Shown: in pieces, positions 59,611 to 64,000 of the stretch | Numbering within the stretch: position 1 is the first letter of the stretch | How the letters are laid out: every line of letters begins with the position of its first letter | Source of the DNA: Hydractinia symbiolongicarpus | Lineage: Eukaryota; Cnidaria; Hydrozoa; Anthoathecata; Hydractiniidae | Length of the DNA stretch: 64,000 nucleotides | NCBI RefSeq assembly: GCF_029227915.1 | Contig: NC_079878.1 | Location: 30,159,501 to 30,223,500 of the forward strand | Direction of reading: 5' to 3' | Notes under the pieces: generated by a model | Told to the model about the DNA's origin: nothing | Databases searched by the model: none | Seen by the model: only the letters and a program-made list of their open reading frames with translations | Position numbers and translations under genes: made by a program

Positions 59611-61027
59611 GTTTAATCGCCGGCAAACGAAAACCTACGATTTCCCGTAAATCCCGGACTCGGCCCGTATAGTCAAAAGTATACAAAGAAAGTACCCAGG
59701 GAGTACACTCATTTTCGAAACGATTTTTTAAATTATTATTTCACCACTAAAGCCCATGAGACTTGTAGTTTTTAAAAATGTTTTCATTTTTGATGAGACG
59801 CTGAATAAAAGAAGTTTAATCGCCGGTAAACGAAAACCCGCGATTTCCCGTAAATCCCGGACTCGGCCCGTATAGTCAAAAGTATACAAAAAAGTACCCA
59901 GGGAGTAAACTCATTTCCGGACGATTTTTTAAATTATTTTTTCACCACTAAAACGCATGAGACTTGTAGTTTTTAAAAATGTTTTCATTTTTGATGAGAC
60001 GCTGAACAAAAGAAGTTTAATCGCCGGCAAACGAAAACCTACGATTTCCCGTAAATCCCGGACTCGGCTCGTATTGTCAAAAGTATACAAAGAAATTACC
60101 CAGGGTGTAAACTCATTTTCCGAACGATTTTTTAAATTATTATTTCTCCACTAAAGCCTATGAGACTTGTAGTTTTCAAAAACGTTTTCATTTTTGATGA
60201 GACGCTGAATAAAAGAAGTTTAATCGCCGGTAAACGAAAACCCGCGATTTCCCGTAAATCCCGGACTCGGCCCGTATAGTCAAAAGTATACAAAAAAGTA
60301 CCCAGGGAGTAAACTCATTTCCGGACGATTTTTTAAATTATTTTTTCACCACTAAAACGCATGAGACTTGTAGTTTTTAAAAATGTTTTCATTTTTGATG
60401 AGACGCTGAACAAAAGAAGTTTAATCGCCGGCAAACGAAAACCTACGATTTCCCGTAAATCCCGGACTCGGCCCGTATAGTCAAAAGTATACAAAGAAAG
60501 TACCCAGGGAGTAAACTCATTTCCCGAACGATTTTTTAAATTATTTTTTCACCAATAAAACGCATGAGACTTGTAGTTTTCAAAAATGTTTTCATTTTTC
60601 ATGAGACGCTGAACAAAAGAAGTTTAATCGCCGGCAAACGAAAACTTGCGATTTCCCGTAAATCCCGGACTCGGCTCGTATTGTCAAAAGTATACAAAGA
60701 AATTACCCAGGGTGTAAACTCATTTTCCGAACGATTTTTTAAATTATTATTTCTCCACTAAAGCCTATGAGACTTGTAGTTTTCAAAAACGTTTTCATTT
60801 TTGATGAGACGCTGAATAAAAGAAGTTTAATCGCCGGCAAACGAAAACCCGCCATTTCCCGTAAACCCCGGACTCGGCCCGCATAGTCAAAAGTATACAA
60901 AGAAAGTACCCAGGGAGTAAACTCATTTCCCGAACGATTTTTTTAATTTTTATTTTACCACTAAAACGCATGAGACTTGTAGTTTTCAAAAATGTTTTCA
61001 TTTTTGATGAGACGCTTAATGAAAGAG
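59611..61027 (+). repeat. 404-bp dimer and 607-bp repeats
   Basis: Landmarks 59611, 60015 and 60419 are 404 bp apart and share AACCTACGATTTCC. Landmarks 59814 and 60218 share GCCGGTAAACG, TATACAAAAAAGTACCC and ATTTCCGGACG, giving 201-bp units. A 607-bp offset also links TTTCTCCACTAAAGCC (60,143; 60,750) and AAAAACGTTTTC (60,178; 60,785). Two overlapping local duplications explain this. Confidence 0.8.
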
Positions 61028-64000
61028 GTTCAATCGCCGGCAAACGAAAACCCGCGATTTCCCGTAAATCCCGGGCTTGGCCCGCATAGTCGAATGTATA
61101 CAAAGAAAGTACCCAGGGAGTAAACTCATTTCCCGAACGATTTTTTAAATTTTTTTTTACCACTAAAACGCATGAGACTTGTAGTTTTCAAAAATGTTTT
61201 CATTTTTGATGAGACGCTGAAAAAAAGAAGTTTAATCGCCGGCAAACGAAAACCTGCTATTTCCCGTAAATCCCGGGCTTGGCCCGTATAGTCGAATGTA
61301 TACAAAGAAAGTACCCTGTGAGTAAACTCATTTCCAAAACAATTTTTTAAATCATCTTTTTACCACTAAAACGCATGAGACTTGCAGTTTTCAAAAATGT
61401 TTTCATTTTTGATGAGACGCTTAATGAAAGAGGTTTAATCGCCGGCAAACGAAAACCCGCGATTTCCCGTAAATCCCAGGCTTGGCCCGTATAGTCGAAT
61501 GTATACAAAGAAAGTACCCAGGGAGTAAACTCATTTCCCGAACGATTTTTTAAATTTTTTTTTTACCACTAAAACGCATGAGACTTGTAGTTTTCAAAAA
61601 TGTTTTCATTTTTGATGAGACGCTTAATGAAAGAGGTTTAATCGCCGGCAAACGAAAACCCGCGATTTCCCGTAAATCCCGGGCTTGGCCCGTATAGTCG
61701 AATGTTTACAAAGAAAGTACCCTGTGAGTAAACTCATTTCCAGAACGACTTTTTAAATTATTTTTTCACCACTAAAACGCATAAGACTTGTAGTTTTCAA
61801 AAATGTTTTCATTTTTGATGAGACGCTGAATAAAAGAAGTTTAATCGCCGGCAAAAGAAAACCCGCGAGTTCCCGTCAATCCCGGGCTTGGCCCGTATAG
61901 TCAAAAGTATACAAAGAAAGTACCCAGGAAGTAAACTCATTTCCCGAACGATTTTTTAATTTATTTTTTCACCACTAAAACGCATGAGACTTGTAGTTTT
62001 TAAAAATGTTTTCATTTTTGATGAGACGCTGAAAAAAAGAAGTTTAATCGCCGGCAAACGAAAACCTGCGATTTCCCGTAAATCCCGGGCTTGGCCCGTA
62101 TAGTCGAATGTATACAAAGAAAGTACCCTGTGAGTAAACTCATTTCCAAAACGATTTTTTAAATTATCTTTTCACCACTAAAACGCATGAGACTTGTAGT
62201 TTTCAAAAATGTTTTCATTTTTGATGAGACGCTTAATGAAAGAGGTTTAATCGCCGGCAAACGAAAACCCGCGATTTCCCGTAAATCCCGGGCTTGGCCC
62301 GTATAGTCGAATGTATACAAAGAAAGTACCCTGTGAGTAAGCTCACTTCCAGAACGATTTTTTAAATTATTTTTTTACCACTAAAACGCATAGGACTTGT
62401 AGTTTTCAAAAATGTTTTCATTTTTGATGAGACGCTGAATAAAAGAAGTGTAATCGCCGGCAAAGGAAAACCCGCGATTTCCCGTAAATCCCGGGCTTGG
62501 CCCGTATAGTCAAAAGTATACAAAGAAAGTACCCAGGGAGTAAACTCATTTCCCGAACGATTTTTTAATTTATCTTTTCACCACTAAAACGCATAAGACT
62601 TGTAGTTTTCAAAAATGTTTTCATTTTTGATGAGACGCTGAATAAAAGAAGTTTAATCGCCGGCAAACGAAAACCTGCGATTTCCCGTAAATCCCGGACT
62701 CGGCCCGTATAGTCAAAAGTATACAAAGAAAGTACCCAGGGAGTACACTCATTTTCCAAACGATTTTTTAAATTATTATTTCACCACTAAAGCCCATGAG
62801 ACTTGTAGTTTTTAAAAATGTTTTCATTTTTGATGAGACGCTGAATAAAAGAAGTTTAATTGCCGGCAAACGAAAACCTGCGATTTCCAATAAATCCCGG
62901 ACTCGGCCCGCATAGTCAAAAGTATACAAAGAAAGTACCCAGGGAGCAAACTCATTTCCCGAACGAATTTTTAAATTATTTTTTCACCACTAAAACGCAT
63001 GAGACTTGTAGTTTTTAAAAATGTTTTCATTTTTGATGAGACGCTGAACAAAAGAAGTTTAATCGCCGGCAAACGAAAACCTGCGATTTCCCGTAAATCC
63101 CGGACTCGGCCCGTATAGTCAAAAGTATACAAAGAAAGTACCCAGGGAGTAAACTCATTTCCCGAACGATTTTTTTAATTTTTTTTTTACTACTAAAACG
63201 CATGAGACTTGTAGTTTTCAAAAATGTTTTCATTTTTGATGAGACGCTTAATGAAAGAGGTTCAATCGCCGGCAAACGAAAACCCGCGATTTCCCGTAAA
63301 TCCCGGGCTTGGCCCGCATAGTCGAATGTATACAAAGAAATTACCCTGTGAGTAAACTCATTTCCAAAACGATTTTTTAAATTATCTTTTCACCACTAAA
63401 ATGCATGAGACTTGCAGTTTTCAAAAATGTTTTCATTTTTGATGAGACGCTTAATGAAAGAGGTTTAATCGCCGGCAAACGAAATCCCGCGATTTTCCGT
63501 AAATCGCAGACTCGGCCCGTATAGTCAAAAGTATACAAAGAAAGTACCCAGGGAGTAAACTCATTTCCCGAACGATTTTTTAAATTATTTTTTCACCACT
63601 AAAACGCATGAGACTTGTAGTTTTCAAAAATGTTTTCATTTTTGATGAGACGCTGAAAAAAAGAAGTTTAATCGCCGGCAAACGAAAACCTGCGATTTCC
63701 CGTAAATCCCGGGCTTGGCCCGTATAGTCGCATGTAAACAAAGAAAGTACCCTGTGAGTAAACTCATTTCCAAATCGATTTTTTAAATCATCTTTTCACC
63801 ACTAAAACGCATGAGACTTGCAGTTTTCAAAAATGTTTTCATTTTTGATGAGACGCTTAATGAAAGAGGTTTAATCCCCGACAAACGAAATCCCGCGATT
63901 TCCCGTAAATCCCGGGCTTGGCCCGTATAGTCGAATGTATACAAAGAAAGTACCCAGGGAGTAAACTCATTTCCCGAACGATTTTTTAAATTTTTTTTTT
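61028..64000 (+). repeat. Mixed monomers to the window end
   Basis: Fifteen ordinary monomers from 61028 to 63869, the last incomplete at base 64,000. Types resemble those of 38-46 kb (AGAGGTTCAATCG at 61,026 and 63,258; GCTGAAAAAAAG at 61,215 and 63,650), but I saw no long duplication within this stretch. The array continues beyond the window. Confidence 0.8.

Larger units (their letters stand above)
1..64000 (+). repeat. Satellite DNA array, 202-203 bp monomer, about 317 units
   Basis: The whole window is one tandem array. The landmark GTTTAATCGCCGG, or a one- or two-base variant, recurs at 3, 206, 409, 611, 814, 1017, 1219 and so on to 63,869, almost always 202 or 203 bp apart. Exceptions are eight shortened units and one inverted insert, listed separately. 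All units share one orientation apart from that 83-bp piece. Neighbouring units differ by substitutions and one-base indels, many of them linked as haplotypes. Because 203 is not a multiple of three, any open frame closes within about one monomer. No unique DNA, gene or transposon interrupts the array, and neither edge is reached. Such arrays are known from centromeres and other heterochromatin of eukaryotes. The family and species are not recognised. Confidence 0.98.

Noticed and set aside
1-64000. CRISPR-like regularly spaced repeats
   Set aside because: The whole 203-bp unit is repeated; there are no short repeats with unique spacers and no cas genes.

Overview
The whole 64 kb window is one uninterrupted satellite DNA array. 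A monomer of 202-203 bp is repeated head-to-tail from base 1 to base 64,000. Following the landmark GTTTAATCGCCGG from unit to unit gives about 317 monomers, all on the + strand except one 83-bp inverted piece near 18.9-19.0 kb. I found no protein-coding gene, RNA gene, transposon, CRISPR array or unique flanking sequence, and the array runs off both ends. This organisation is typical of centromeric, pericentromeric or subtelomeric heterochromatin of a eukaryote. I do not recognise the monomer and cannot name the species. It is bipartite: a GC-rich, CpG-rich first ~60 bp (about 55% GC) followed by an AT-rich ~143 bp (about 31% GC).

Layout: 1-3,780 is built mostly from a four-monomer (811 bp) higher-order unit. 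3,781-10,566 is a 3,393-bp tandem duplication. 10,567-14,040 returns to the first module. 14,041-17,529 holds more divergent monomers with little higher-order order. 17,530-20,388 is a 1,388-bp duplication whose copies are separated by a fold-back inverted insert. 20,389-24,433 contains 608-bp and 406-bp (dimer) duplications. 24,434-26,570 has 811-bp tetramers. 26,571-31,028 is a 2,229-bp duplication. 30,918-35,354 holds related blocks of 1.0, 1.7 and 1.7 kb. 35,636-50,805 is a nested amplification with periods of 4,869 and 4,260 bp, whose copies look identical. 51,371-57,786 carries 2.8/2.6/1.2 kb repeats. 57,787-64,000 is mixed monomers with a 404-bp dimer block.

Nearly every large duplication is a whole number of monomers once the shared truncated monomers are allowed for, which is what unequal exchange or in-register strand invasion gives. 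A few events break that rule and are the most informative parts of the window: the fold-back insert at 18,821-19,000, and two places where an imperfect inverted repeat inside the monomer has been changed into a perfect one, as if copied from its own opposite arm. No genes work together here. Any function would be structural, for example centromere or heterochromatin, and that is inference only.
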